Counted from the stretch's first letter, positions 1-11,510 are shown. The stretch is DNA of 64,000 nucleotides from Rhabdophis nuchalis (GCA_039707465.1 CM077649.1:14403501-14467500), one strand, 5' to 3'. Program-made: numbers and translations. Notes: generated by a model from the sequence alone, not told the origin.

Positions 1-4
1 ACAT

Positions 5-162
5 CAGGGGTCTCCAACCTTTGCAACTTTAAGTCTGAAGGACTTCAGCTCCCAGAATTCTCCAGCCAGCTTGGATCTTGGAGTCCTAGTAGCTTTGCTG
101 GCTGGAGAATTCTGGGAGCTGAAGTCCTTCAGACTTAAAGTTGCAAAATTTGGAGACCTCTG
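5..162 (+). mobile_element. hAT MITE family A, palindromic, with a CR1-derived loop
   Basis: Long inverted repeat starting CAGGGGTCTCCAACC, whose arms carry CTTTAAGTCTGAAGGACTTC. The loop between the arms contains GGATCTTGGAGTCCTAGT, which is CR1 sequence (compare 11588-11605). The left target duplication runs up to the window edge, so it cannot be checked. Confidence 0.85.
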
Positions 163-187
163 GTATAGAGTATCCCTACTTTAAGAA

Positions 188-238
188 CTGGGAGCTGAAG
201 TACTTCAGACTTAAAGTTGCAAAGGTTGGAGACCCCTG
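188..238 (+). mobile_element. hAT MITE family A, right-half fragment
   Basis: Only the terminal right arm (GGGAGCTGAAG... to GGAGACCCCTG) is present, 25 bp after the preceding copy. The two may come from one rearranged insertion. Confidence 0.7.
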
Positions 239-1060
239 CCTTACATTACAACTCCTAATGCTATTGTACTTAAGGTCCAGCGGACTGCTTGACTGCAACT
301 TCACAGCTCAAATCTCAGCCTACCCTATTCTCTGCATACAAAAATTTAGGATTGGGAAGGAATATGGGGGCTTGAGGTTTCACTCTTCCTTTTCTTGCTA
401 CTTCCTCCCAGCCTACTTTTTATATGCAACTTGAGAACTTAATTTTGTTTGCAGAAGACAGTGCCAAAGTTTTATAATGTAAGCCAAAGGGCACTGTTAC
501 CCTACCTGGTAGGTTATATTGCAGTACGCAATCTTTATCCATCTTGAAAGCGCACAGTGCTGGAACTAATCGGAAAGCTGCATGCAAAATGGCTGGAATG
601 TGAATTGCACAATCCATTCTCCTTTTTTTGGGAGGGGTGTTCTTCCCTTTTCTTTCCTTCCTTTCTTGTTAGAAAATAAAATCAAGAAAGAAACATCATT
701 TTTATCAAAAGTCTGAACTGATTGTTGATAGAGGGATTTAGAGACAGAGGCCTAGGCTAAATAGCCCAATGCGGCCTGCAGCCAGATGCAGTCCCCCGCT
801 GCACCAGTCGACGCACCTCACACCAGAAGTCTGAGGTAAGGTAACGAAATGCCAAAATGCAAAATATCACTTTTCAAAAAGGAAAAACCATCAACTCAAG
901 TCAGGATAAGGAATGTGTCCCAGAGTGGACTGAGTTGAAAGCTGGGAAAGAGCCAGTGAGGGTGGGTTATAAAGGGTTACTAATTAATAATTAATCAGAC
1001 TCAGTCCAATCAGAGAAAGGACAGTGTTAACCCATACATGGATGCTATCCCCACCTTATT
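239..1060. other. No recognised gene or repeat
   Basis: AT-rich intergenic sequence. Short frames on both strands lack codon bias or family resemblance. Confidence 0.5.
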
Positions 1061-1065
1061 GAGAA

Positions 1066-1300
1066 TTACATATATACCACTTCACGGTGCTTTATAGCCC
1101 TCTCTAAGTGGTTTACAGATTCAGCGTATGTGCTCCCAACAATCTGGGTCCTCATTTTGCCAACCTCGGAAGGATGGAAGACTGAGTCAACCATGAGCCG
1201 GTGAGATTCGAACTGCCAAATTTCTGGCAGCCGGCAGTGAGCAGAAGTAGCCTGCAGTACTGCTTTCTTATTACTGCACCACCAAAGCTCCACCATGGCC
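1066..1300 (-). mobile_element. tRNA-derived SINE
   Basis: On the minus strand the head contains a GTGCAGTAATAAG-like box A region and a clear box B (AGTTCGAATCTCACC at about 1200-1214). It is followed by a body ending at GAAGTGGTATATATG. I recognise the arrangement as a SINE common in squamate genomes, but I cannot name the family with certainty. Confidence 0.7.
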
Positions 1301-1727
1301 CAAGGAAGTAAAGAGAAAACCTTATATAAAAGGAGCAAATGCTGAGCCCTAGATTAAGTCTTACTTTTTATAAGGTCTTACTCCAGATGCCATTCTAATC
1401 TAATATATGAAGTGTGGTCTTATCTTCAATGGCTCCCGTTATATGCAATCTGCTGTCCAAGAGGTTCAATTAGCTCCCTATCTCTCAGAAGATGACATAC
1501 AATTCTGCCTGCTACTATTCAATTTTTATTCAAATATTTTTCTTAAATTCAAATTTCCAAAATGTAATTTATGTTTGGGTTTTAATATTTGTTTCTTATT
1601 GTTGCTTCAGCTTTTGTGCTGCAATGTTGTAGCACAATATTATTTTATTTTGAAATGTTTAAAATAAAACAGTTCCAGACACGTAATCATTTGAATTTCT
1701 AAAAGGTACCAGAAGGCGGCATTCAAT

Positions 1728-1875
1728 TATTATTATTAATTTGATTTGTATACCGCCCTCTCTCCCGTAGGGACTCAGGGCGGTGCAAATAAAGGATAAA
1801 ATACATATAAATACAGTCAATAGATAAATTTAAAATTAAATTAAATAAATTTAACCTGTGTTAAAATAATAAGAA
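1728..1875 (-). mobile_element. L2-type LINE, 3' tail
   Basis: Contains the L2 3' signature in antisense, TATACCGCCC followed by GGGACTCAGGGCGGTGC, bounded by an ATT/TAA-rich tail. Confidence 0.8.
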
Positions 1876-2271
1876 ACCCTATTAAAATGATAGTAAAAAA
1901 AGCATTCAAGCCAGTTTACGAATGGACATGCCATTTGAGGTTCACCACACAGCATTTCATAACTTCATTGTTTTCCCAGAAAACCCAAATTGGTGAGTGT
2001 TCTGAAACTCACCTTTGTACATCTCCCATTCACACAAGTTCTGCATGCAGCAAGTCATGGATCAAATAATAAAATATGCCAATCAAAAACACAATAATCA
2101 AAGAAACCTTACTAAGCTCTCAGATCATAAATAACTGTTCCCAGTTGTCAAACGGAGTGTTAATCACATTTTGCACATATTTGTTAATCATCACATTTTT
2201 GCATGCGTTAATCACATTTTGAACATATTTGGTAAACGGATGGACAGAAGTTATTCTGTTCTCATAGACTG

Positions 2272-2274
<3 letters not shown>

Positions 2275-2328
<54 letters not shown>
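2275..2328 (+). repeat. (GT)n microsatellite
   Basis: About 26 GT units. The THTHTH-type open frames on the opposite strand are only its translation. Confidence 0.98.
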
Positions 2329-2329
<1 letters not shown>

Positions 2330-2330
<1 letters not shown>

Positions 2331-3400
2331 GTGCATGTGGATGCGGTACAAATATTCCACATATAATAAAAGCAATTGTTTCCAGTTCTTTAGAATGTCC
2401 TGAAATTGCAAAGCTGATTCTCTCATTTTAAAAAAGGTTGGAGCTGTTTCAGCCTTCATTACAAGATTGCCCCAAGAAGAGGCCCAGTAAAACAAGCAGT
2501 GCAGCTTATTCAAATAAAATTCCTGGGTCAGGATGTGTCGAACGCAAATATATTCTTCTGCTGCTCCAATTCCAACATGTTTTATGTACTTAAGTTAAAT
2601 ATTTTAGTTGACATTTTTCCCATAGTGAACCTCCAGATGATGATCTTGGCATAAGCCTTCTACTACAATGGAACAGGAAGACTGGAAGATCATGACCTGA
2701 AGGATGAGACATGTGGGATTGGGTTTTTTTCTTGGAAAGAGTTTTGTCTTTAATCAAGCAAAGTCAGAGAATGGAAGGTGGCAATGGGAAGATAGCGGAC
2801 AGGGTCTTTTTCTGCACAGGAAAAGAAGAATATGTTATCACGCAGTACATATTATTTGTGGGTGATGGTCATATTTAAAGGGGTGGGAGAATAGAAATTT
2901 GAAAGTGCTCCTTCTACTATGACAGTTGATGTTTTCAAATACCTATCAGGCAAATAAAATCTAAACTGAAGTTCCAAAGAGTCCTAGTAAACTCACCAAG
3001 CATGAAATTATTCAGAGGTATGTGCGTTACGACAACACTCCCACACCCTGAAAGAAGGACTGAATTCAACAATGAACCACTGATTGTTTAATTATAGTGT
3101 ACTGTATATGCCATAACAGCCTGTTTCAACTCATAACACATTGTAAACACCAACCTATTTCCAGTTGCATTTTTACTAGGTTGTATGTTTAATGTGTTTG
3201 GGAGCTGTACGCTGCTCAGCTGACAGATTAAAGCCCCTTCAGTCTTGGAACTATGAAGAATCAATGTTTATGCATTTGTGTATTGAGACCATGGCGCTGA
3301 GATCAGCAACATAAAACATCCAGGTTTTCAGAGCTTGCAAAAGAATTGTTCACATGCCTAAGTGTAGAAATCCTTTGTTAGGATATTCAGCCTTATATTG
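2330..3400. other. No recognised gene or repeat
   Basis: Unique-looking AT-rich sequence with no convincing coding or transposon signal. Confidence 0.45.
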
Positions 3401-3422
3401 GGTTGACAGTATATATGAGCCT

Positions 3423-3895
3423 ATGTTCTTAAGGAGTTATGTAGCTTTAAGAACTAAATATATTCTGATTGGCTGTAATTATCAGCTCTACCATATAAGC
3501 AAGGTCAGGAACGCAGCTCATTCCGTTCGATTCCTTGTGATTCCTGTGTTTTCCTGATTGCCGTTTGAGAAGCTGAACTGTGAAGAAGGAGGAGTATTTG
3601 TTTTTGCATCACTGTAAGATATTGTATCTGTGTTGAGTGAAGGACTGTTATTTGTTTGAGAAGTTAGTCGGAAGAAGCATTTTAGTTGTTACAAAGTAAA
3701 GACTATTTATTTTCTTACTATCACTGTTTCAGAGTTTGTTTGTGATTACAGCAACGTATCTCTTTACTGTCCGGTATATTATACTATTCCGCATATATTT
3801 GCTAACACTGGTTAAGGGACCAGAGTTGTAACACTGGTTCTGAACCCATAGCTGCTAACATTGGTTATGGGCCCAGTGTTTTGCTAACATCCTTC
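3423..3895 (+). mobile_element. Possible degraded solo LTR with three short degenerate repeats
   Basis: Begins TGTTCTTAAGG and has a TATA-like CCATATAAGC, then an AT-rich stretch. It reaches GCTAACA at about 3808, consistent with TG...CA ends. Three imperfect copies of AACAYTGGTT...CCA follow at about 3805-3890. There is no internal coding region and no certain target duplication, so the call is tentative. Confidence 0.3.
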
Positions 3896-4053
3896 ATGCA
3901 AGAAAGCGGGCGGGGGGAGGTCTTCTGACCAACCTGAGAATAGAATGGGTCATGCCACTTCACAACTCCCTCCATGCATTGTTTCAAACGGTGTGCTCTC
4001 TTTAACTTGTTATAAAACAACATTGATTGCAGTGAAAATATACCTTTAGATCT

Positions 4054-5013
4054 TCAGTTTTCTTTTTTCTCCATTTCTCTTTTCTGCTTTTCTGCTTGTT
4101 CCTTTTTCAGCTGCGCTTCAAGTCTTTTCCTTTGATATACTTTTACCCCAGCAAATGCTAAGCAAAGAATTAATGTTTTAGCAGCTAAAATGTACATTAG
4201 TAGTGGAAAATTTTCCAGTACCTAAAACAGAAAAAAAATTACTGAGTTATTTTAATGTAATAATGTAAACAAAATAGCTAGAAAATGAACATTTGAATAT
4301 ATCAAACTCAAATTACTTCTTTGGAACATTACTTCATTCAGAAGGCCTTCATAGTCATGGAATAGTTATAATTTTCATCACATTAACAGTGCCTTATGAG
4401 GATGATCGCAGTTAAAATATTCTACAGGCACTTTATAATTAATTCTCTAAAAATTCCTTTGCTTCATGAAGGTTAATTTGTGATGGTATGGACAACATTC
4501 TTTTAATATTCCAAATAGGCTAACTACAAAGCTAACCATAGGGAGTCCCAATAAATGTTTTGCTGGCTTTAACATCATCTATTAAAGAAGAACAGAATGA
4601 TTATGTAGTTCTTTATTCAAAAGGCTACAGTTTTAAAAAATTTGAAAGTAAAATCCAAATTATGTAAACAGAATCTATTCTATACAGAACCAGGATAAGC
4701 TGATCACACAGATAAATTATAAAAATGCACAGCCTGAAGTGTGCAGTCATTGGTTGAGATACGTTCTTGCACAGCCAGTCAAGAAAAAAGATAAAGAGGC
4801 CATAGGAAGAACCTGCAATAACCATTTTATAAAACCACAAATCATACAGGATAGATTGTGGTTTTCTAGAATGATGTTCTCTCTCAGAATAGGTATCAAT
4901 GTATACAAAATATACAAGATAGTTTCTTCCAGACTCAGTAACTAAGAAATCAGGAGACCAAAATTTAAGATACAAATTAAGCATTCTCTCACCTTCCAAT
5001 TTAGGACCATCAT
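4054..5013 (-). CDS. SMIM11: Small integral membrane protein 11, two coding exons (5013-4993 and 4221-4054)
   Basis: The main exon (4221-4054, 55 codons plus stop) encodes a protein starting VLENFPLLMYILAAK and ending EKQKREMEKKEN. It matches human SMIM11 (58 aa) through the membrane segment (LLMYILAAKTLILCLAFAGV), the VYQRKRLEA stop-transfer motif and the charged coiled tail. An acceptor (CTGTTTTAG) abuts the first codon at 4221. The upstream exon ends in ...LNWK followed by a GTGAGA donor at 4992, which matches the human MNWK start. Two ATGs are in tandem (5013 and 5010). The second has the better context (A at -3, G at +4), giving 61 residues, or 62 from the first. Both exons are too small to stand out as ORFs. 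The molecular function is not established. The protein should be single-pass, with a basic C-terminal tail. It lies downstream of KCNE2 on the same strand, as in mammals. Confidence 0.93.
4222..4992 (-). other. SMIM11: SMIM11 intron between the two coding exons
   Basis: About 770 bp bounded by GTGAGA (donor at 4992) and CTGTTTTAG (acceptor at 4222). It is AT-rich and contains no repeat I recognise. Open frames inside it (for example 4739-4945 +) show no family resemblance. Confidence 0.85.
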
Positions 5014-5256
5014 CTTAATTCTGTATCACTGTGATCTTCAGTTTAGGATGTTACAAGAATGCAGGGCAAATATGTAAGAATGCAATACTTTTTTGTGAAA
5101 AGCCACCTAGGGAAGAAAGAGAAGTGATATATTCAAAGAACCCATTTGAACCACAGTTAAATGGAAAATTGCTAAGGGCAAAATCATCTGCTCACTGATT
5201 TGTTTCAACAGATATGCATTAAAGAGAAGTCAATATTAGTGACATGGGCTTAATAT

Positions 5257-5545
5257 TTAGTTATTTATTAAATTTATATAGTCAGCCATCTTACCAATTA
5301 ATACTCTGGGTGGTTGGTGCACAACAAGTAGATAAAATAGCAAATGGAAAAATAAACAGATAAAGATGTAAAAACTGTATTAGTAAAAACATAAAAACCA
5401 AAAGATACAAATTAAGTGAAGGGAGGATAAAAATGCTCCCCCTCAACAATAGAGCCCTCAAAGCAAGTCCATGGCACCCTGGGAGCCCCAGGTCTGATAA
5501 GACTAGATGACCTCCAAGGTCCCTTCCAACTCTGCTATTGTAAGA
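5257..5545 (+). mobile_element. Old L2/CR1-type 3' fragments
   Basis: A degenerate LINE tail (TTTATTAAATTTATATAG..., about 5260-5350) is followed at 5503-5542 by the CR1 3' end motif GATGACCTCCAAGGTCCCTT then CCAACTCTGCTATTGTA. Confidence 0.6.
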
Positions 5546-5944
5546 TAACCAGATCTTGAGGGCTTATGGAGTTTCAAAAGGATGGAGTTGCTCTCATTTC
5601 AGGGACAAGAGAGGAAGTTCCTACATAAAAATACCCAGCACATTTCTCCTCAGATACAGAACATTCTTGAATGTGTTTCCACTGAGTGACAAGATCAGTG
5701 ACCAGTTGCAGTACAAACAGCCAAGACTTGACTTGGTTGGTGACAGCGTTCAAATTCATCGGCAAATGGCCATTCAGCAGCTATTCAGTTTAAGAGGGGG
5801 GGGGGAGGGACAAAAAAAGAAACCCTCACGGGCAACAATTAATCAGTTTGTTAAAATACTGGTCAAGTGGCTGTAGGCTCCAATTCATTTAAGGTTAATT
5901 GCGTATAAACCCTACTGAAAACCATACTGTAGGACAGTGTAGGA

Positions 5945-6300
5945 CAGTGAACCTTTTCGGCACCAAGTGCCAAAAAGAGAGAGCCCGCGTGCATGCGCAG
6001 CACAAAGTGCCAAAAAGGGAGCACTTCACGCACGCTTGTCTGACCAGGAAGAGGAGCTGCCCAGGGGGCTTGCTCGGGTGAGAAAATGAACTTCCAGCAC
6101 ATGTGCATGCTCCGATGCGCATGCTCACGCTGGAAAATGGAAGACTAGCCCTTCCGGTTTCCAACACTGCTACACGCACAAAGACCAGCTGATCATCGTG
6201 TGTGCATGCATGCCAAAATCCAGGAGAGGAACGGGCAACGCCAAGCAACATGGCTCCACATGCCACTTCGAACACGCGTGCCATATGTTGACCATCGCGG
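5945..6300 (+). mobile_element. hAT element, CAGTGAACCTTTTCGGCACC family
   Basis: GC- and CpG-rich non-autonomous element. It is flanked by 8-bp duplications GTGTAGGA (5937-5944) and CTGTAGGA (6301-6308), 7 of 8 matching. Its terminus GCCATATGTTGACCATC is the degenerate counterpart of the left end. Overlapping open frames on both strands are shadows. Confidence 0.75.
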
Positions 6301-6698
6301 CTGTAGGATGTCGATTACAACTAACTTGTTTTTAGAGGAGGGAATCACAACACACTTCTGCTCAGTTTCTACAACCCAGGGTCTCCATAAAAATTCCAAT
6401 AATGCTTCTTACTCTTGCATGTGCAGTACTAGAAGTGACCCTCAATTTTAATGCTAAGTGAATGATTTTTAAAACAATATTGGGATTGAATACATCATCA
6501 AAGAAGACATAAGCTGTCTAAAAGAAAGGCTACTATATTTTATTGGGAATAAATTATAGACTTGAACAAATTCCAAATAGGTTTTCCCTTTGCATTAGGG
6601 AACAATTTTAACTTGTTAAGACCTTGATCAGACTGAATGATGCATCTTCTATTATAGATTTCTTGTTTGGCAAAATATTGAAACTCGGACCTTTAAAG

Positions 6699-6837
6699 CA
6701 GGGGTTCCCAACCTTTGCAACTTTAAGTCTGAAGGACTTCAGCTCCCAGAATTCAAAGTCTGAAGGACTTTGCTGGCTGGAGAAGTCTGGGAGCTGAAGT
6801 CCTTCAGACTTAAAGTTGCAAAGGTTGGGGACCCCTG
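6699..6837 (+). mobile_element. hAT MITE family A
   Basis: Palindromic copy with TIR CAGGGGTTCCCAACC and perfect 8-bp duplications CTTTAAAG (6691-6698 and 6838-6845). Its loop holds a partial internal duplication of AAGTCTGAAGGACTT. Confidence 0.93.
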
Positions 6838-6904
6838 CTTTAAAGGAATGGGCATCAATCGAAGCTTCCTGCCATCATAAAAATGATGAAAGTGCTTTCA
6901 CTTT

Positions 6905-7012
6905 CACTTTATTTCAATTTATATACCGCACCTTCTCCATCGAAATGGACCCAGGGCGGTGCACAGGAAATTAAAACCAACAATAATAAAAATACAATAA
7001 ATAGGTAAAAAG
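6905..7012 (-). mobile_element. L2-type LINE, 3' tail
   Basis: Antisense L2 end: TATACCGCACC, GGACCCAGGGCGGTGCACAGG, then an A-rich tract. Confidence 0.8.
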
Positions 7013-8570
7013 AATTATGAAAAGAATATTTTGCTTGCATTATGACTATCCAAAACTGCTTCTGTTATTCTGATACCCACCCACCCCTAATCCCCTCTGG
7101 ATAGCAGGGTCTGGATATGTGTTAAAATGGTACAGAATCCCATCTACTGCTTATTTCTCTCTGAACGTATACATCTATTTGCCACTAGATGAATTGAACC
7201 AGTAGATTCTAATGGACATAAGGCAGTTGCAAAAATTTAAGGAGCTGCACTGCAGTTACAACCACTAACGTGGCCAACAGATAAACTATTCAATATCCTC
7301 CAAATTTGGTATATTGCTTGCCAAGCTGCCTACAAACTGCTTGTAAGTCAACAACTGGGCTTCAACTTACCCACCCAATTCTTAGCCAATAGAAATCTAG
7401 TAGCAATAGTTAAGATTAATTTGATTGCAGTAGACAAGAGAATGAGAATTGCAGTAATAAAAAAAAAATCCATGCTGGATAATTGGAAAATCCTCTGTGT
7501 TAATAATGTGGACTAAAATATTCAATAAAGGAAAACAACAATGAAAACTGAGTACTAATGTCAACATTTTCACCACTGAATTTGAGAATTTGTCCTGTTT
7601 ATATTCTAGGTTCCATATTCCCCTGCCCATTTTGTGAAACCCAAAAAACATTTTGACTCCTTCCTGGAATCTGATTTCCTTCCCATCAGTGAGCAAACAT
7701 ATTTTTCCTACATTGCTCAGTATTATTTTAACCAATCAAGATTTATTTATCTCACTTTATACAGAAAATTCTATTTGAATCAAAGCCCCTTCTGAAAACA
7801 AATCCAAGAATTTATACCACCCATTTATATTTGAAATAAATTAAGGATTTCAAGGGAAGCTAATTCTAAATATATGAATGTGTTACATGTTACATATTTC
7901 ACTCCAAGTTTATTCCAAAAGTATTAATCTATATTTATTTCTAGCGACCTTTCGGTCAAGTTCCAGGACTTTCTCCCAGTTCAAACTATTTCTCTGCTTT
8001 CATCTTTATGTGTCTGCCAAAGCCCTACATGGAAAGCCATTTATTTTTTAAAATGCATCTGATAAGTAAGGTTCTCTAGTGATACAATAATGAGACCTGA
8101 TGATGAGGCCAGGAGTTTTTATTGTTTATTTATTTGGAAGATTTATATTTCTGCCCATTTCACAAATAAGACTCTGAGAGACTTACATGTAGCTAAACAC
8201 AGAAACCCAAGTAAACCAATAGCAAACTACACAAAACACTACAATATATTCCAGTGCAAAGGTGTTTCAGAATGAGTTCAACCTATGTTCTGGCCCAAAG
8301 CCACAAGAGGGAGGTAAGAACCAGGTTTCCAAGTTCTTATGAAAAACTAACAGGCTCAGGGTCATCCAAATTAATCCACAAAGTCCTATTGATGTAACAA
8401 CCTGGATTTAAAAAATAGCATTATGAATAGTTGATATTTATCTATAAGTCAAAGCTATACAAGGCTTCACATTTGATTTTCAAAAGAAGTGGCATAGTAT
8501 ATGGGTATAAAAACATAGTACTGTATCTATCTACAACTATTTAAAGCACCCATATATGCTTTCTGGGATC
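7013..8570. other. No recognised gene; one weak LINE-like tail
   Basis: Mostly unique AT-rich sequence. The only repeat-like patch is 8108-8200, a degenerate LINE tail. The minus-strand frame 7397-7735 has no recognisable domain. Confidence 0.4.
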
Positions 8571-8578
8571 ACATATGA

Positions 8579-8713
8579 CAGGGGTCTCCAACCTTTGCAA
8601 CTTTAAGTCTGAAGGACTTCAGCTCCCAGACTTCTCCAGCCAGCAAAGCTGGCTGGAGAAGTCTTGGAGCTGAAGTCCTTCAGACTTAAAGTTGCAAAGG
8701 TTGGAGACCCCTG
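8579..8713 (+). mobile_element. hAT MITE family A
   Basis: Near-perfect palindrome with a CCAGCCAGCAAAGCTGGCTGG centre, flanked by perfect duplications ACATATGA (8571-8578 and 8714-8721). Confidence 0.95.
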
Positions 8714-9179
8714 ACATATGAGACATAGAGAGCAACTGTAAGGAAAATAGCCTCTTGGTTTAAACAGCTGCAGTTACTATGTCTTTAAAAAAAACCTTTC
8801 TATTAAAGGCTTTCAGCAGAGACTTATAAAACAAAATGAAAACACTTCTGGCTTGAAGAAAGAAGTACTGAAAATACATTGGAAAATATATGCCCATATT
8901 AATTTAATTTTAATTAAATAAAATTAAATTTAATATTTCTTGTGAATACATCAGAAAATGACTTTGGCATGACTGAGTGCAGCCTACATTCAAAAACTTG
9001 ATCAGCTCTGTTATATAATATGGATAAAAGAGAAATAATCAAATGTTAGAACTTTCCAAAATGTGAAAACTTTGATCAAAAATTAGCCCATCATTGGAGC
9101 CTGGAATATAAGCCAGCAGGATAGTAAATCTCTCATGAGATTCTAATAGGGAAAAAAGGCACAATGTGGATTGGATTAT

Positions 9180-9540
9180 ATTACTGTTATGTGAAATTAG
9201 AGCCGGCTGACCAATTGCACTTAATTAGTATACTCCGTGTCAAACTCTATGGAAACATCAATTAGCATTTTGAAAGCTCTTTTCTTGAGTCCTGTACTAT
9301 TCAATATATTCCTGAGGCTTGGATAAATGGCTAGAAAATATACAAGTTTCAGATCACACAAAAATGGGGGGGATAACGAACACCTTAGAAGCCGGTACCA
9401 AGATTCAATAGGATCTTGATAAAATGGGACAATGGGCATAAGCTAGCAATTTGGATATTCTGTTACTATAGTGAATTTCTACCCTGTGCAAGGGAGCTGG
9501 ACTTCAAAACCCTTTCAATTCTATGGTTCTATGAAGTAAT
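9180..9540 (+). mobile_element. CR1 LINE fragment (RT region and 3' end)
   Basis: Degenerate CR1 reading frame around AGTCCTGTACTATTCAATAT, GATCTTGATAAAATGG and GGACTTCAAAACCCTTTCAA. It ends in the CR1 tail AATTCTATGGTTCTATGAAG. Several stops make it a dead copy. Confidence 0.75.
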
Positions 9541-9919
9541 AGTGTTATTTGTAACACCAGTTGTAGATATCTTTATAGGAGTTCAGGCCAGGAGTGATAT
9601 ACATGTTTTAATATTCATGTTTGATAGTTTAGCCCTGTTACCTTTTAATTAGTTTTTTTTTATTGATTTAGTTTAACTCTCACCCAACACATGCAAATTC
9701 CTCTATAAGGATATAACATACTAAACTGCTCTGATCATTTAATTTAGTTGTAGTATATATATTTGCTCTCATTGATATTCTCTATCCTGTTTTAATCTGC
9801 ATCACAGTTCACTTTCTCGGATTTGCAAGACATCCTGAACCATAAACTAGTTGTATGTGCTGAGTTTTTTAGATGCGATCAGCTACTTTACGGTTCCGGG
9901 TGCCTTTCAAATTAGATAT

Positions 9920-10170
9920 TTATTTTATTTTATTTATTTATTCGATTTATATACCGCCCTATTTCATCTAAAAGGGACTCAGGGCGGTGCACAGAAGATA
10001 AAAACCCAACAATATACAAAGTATAAAAAATAATTAAATTAATTAAATCTGTGCTAAAATTTGGATAAATAGAATTAAAACCAGTAAATATCAAATTTAA
10101 AATTATTCCCTAATCTATGTCAGGCCGGCTAGATGGAAGAAATGTGTTTTTAACATCCGACGGAAGAGTC
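9920..10170 (-). mobile_element. L2-type LINE, 3' end
   Basis: Antisense signature TATACCGCCCTATTT...GGGACTCAGGGCGGTGCACAG, followed by the GGCCGGCTAGATGGAAG 3'UTR block. Confidence 0.85.
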
Positions 10171-10269
10171 GTAGGTCCATGATGGTACAGATATTGTGTA
10201 TGTTCACACTAAAATAAACCTCAATGTGATTAACTCATTTGTTACTAGGCACAGAACTGCAAATTTAGA

Positions 10270-10342
10270 CGGCGAGGATGTAAATACGAGTTGGACTAGA
10301 TGACCTCCAAGGTCCCTTCCAACTCTGCTATTGTATTGTAAT
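10270..10342 (+). mobile_element. CR1 3' tail
   Basis: Short sense CR1 end: GACTAGATGACCTCCAAGGT, then CCCTTCCAACTCTGC and TATTGTATTGTAATG. Confidence 0.8.
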
Positions 10343-10879
10343 GTTTTAACCGGTAACACAAAATGCAAAATTTTCATTATAAAATTAACATTTGTTTTGT
10401 AAAAATTCCATAGAATAAATATACAGATTGAAGTCCAAAGAGCACTTTCATTGCTACAATTTTCTATATTCAGAAGTCTATTTTATTTGATTCCTTTACT
10501 TCTCCCAAACTTTCACCACCAGTACTCTCTTTCTTGCATGAGATAAGCGCTATTTATTTCCGGAGAAAACTACATGGCTTGCGACATACTCCACTATCTA
10601 CACCACGATGATTTTCGCAAAATGATTAAACCTACGCAAGTAGGAAACAAAAATAACTCCCCTTATCTGTAGTAGCCTAGTCTGTATTGTGTAACTGAAT
10701 TGCACGTAGGCTGATTCAAACTACGTGCCTTGGTGTCAAACCAAGTTAACTCCAAACGCAGATTTAACTGCTGTAAGATTCTGAATTTACAAAGCATTGC
10801 TCTTAATGCAACGTAAAGAGTAAAATATGAAACATAAAGTCTACAGCACCGTCACTTTTCATGATGTGCTTTCTATTTA

Positions 10880-11190
10880 AATCAGGCGTTCTGGTAAATA
10901 AGCCTAAAACGCAGCGGAATTTGTTGTTATGCAAAAGCTACAGTACCTTAATAGCGAGGAGCCATTAAACACGGGAAACTACTAGAGCCTACGACTCCCA
11001 GAAATCCTTGCTGCTACAGAGTCCAATACGTCAGCAGCAAAGAAAAAAAAAAGTAGATGTTAACCCTTTCGGTACTAGTCCTGCGAAACGCATTGAGATT
11101 TCGTATCGTGTTAACGAAAGAAAAGGCTTCCCCTTTTAGTATCACCGGTATTAAAGGCAGAAGTACGTTTTCTCCTCTATTAACAGAATA
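10880..11190. promoter_or_regulatory. CpG-enriched, repeat-free block: candidate promoter, possibly of SMIM11
   Basis: Within an AT-rich, CpG-poor window this stretch has roughly fifteen CpGs in about 300 bp. It contains CTACGACTCCCAGAAATCC at about 10989, close to the ZNF143/SBS promoter motif (ACTACAACTCCCAG...). A CRE-like TACGTCA lies at about 11026. On the minus strand a good donor (ATTAAG/GTACTG, about 10949) follows, so a non-coding SMIM11 first exon at about 11.05-10.95 kb is plausible. This is inference from motif and composition only. A family A MITE sits immediately upstream at 11194. Confidence 0.4.
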
Positions 11191-11193
11191 GCA

Positions 11194-11290
11194 CAGGGGT
11201 CTCCAACCTTTGCAACTTTGCAAAGCTGGCTGGAGAAGTCTGGGAGCTGAAGTCCTTCAGACTTAAAGTTGCAAAGGTTGGAGACCCCTG
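11194..11290 (+). mobile_element. hAT MITE family A at the edge of a CR1
   Basis: Shortened copy with the left arm truncated after TTGCAACTTT. It is flanked by GAATAGCA (11186-11193) and GAATAACA (11291-11298), 7 of 8 matching. The right flank is the 3' end of an antisense CR1. This MITE-CR1 junction recurs at 42.0 and 51.7 kb. Confidence 0.88.
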
Positions 11291-11510
11291 GAATAACAGA
11301 TCAGAGTTGGAAGGGACCTCGTAGGTCATTATGCTCAAGCAGGAGACCCTACAATACCATTTCTGACAAGTGGCTGTCCAGTCTCTTCTTGGAAGCCTCC
11401 AGTGATGAAACACCCACAACTTCTGAAGGCAACTTCTGTTCCATGGGTTGACTGTCCTCATGTCAGAAAATTTCTCCTTATTTCTAGGTTGAATCTCTCC
11501 TTTATGAAAA
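11291..11510 (-). mobile_element. Older antisense CR1, 3' part, interrupted
   Basis: Antisense CR1 3' end (AGAGTTGGAAGGGACCTCG..., GGCTGTCCAGTCTCTTCTTG). It breaks off at CTCTCCTTT and resumes at about 12304 with GATCAGTTTCCATCCATTCC. The intervening DNA is a younger sense CR1. Confidence 0.8.

Noticed and set aside
1..4050. KCNE1, expected beyond SMIM11 on the opposite strand
   Set aside because: No frame with a KCNE-type membrane segment and the following basic motif is present before position 4050.
4625..4999. 124-codon minus-strand frame overlapping the SMIM11 intron
   Set aside because: It overlaps the SMIM11 first-exon donor in another frame, is rich in hydrophobic residues encoded by AT-rich DNA, and matches no family I know.
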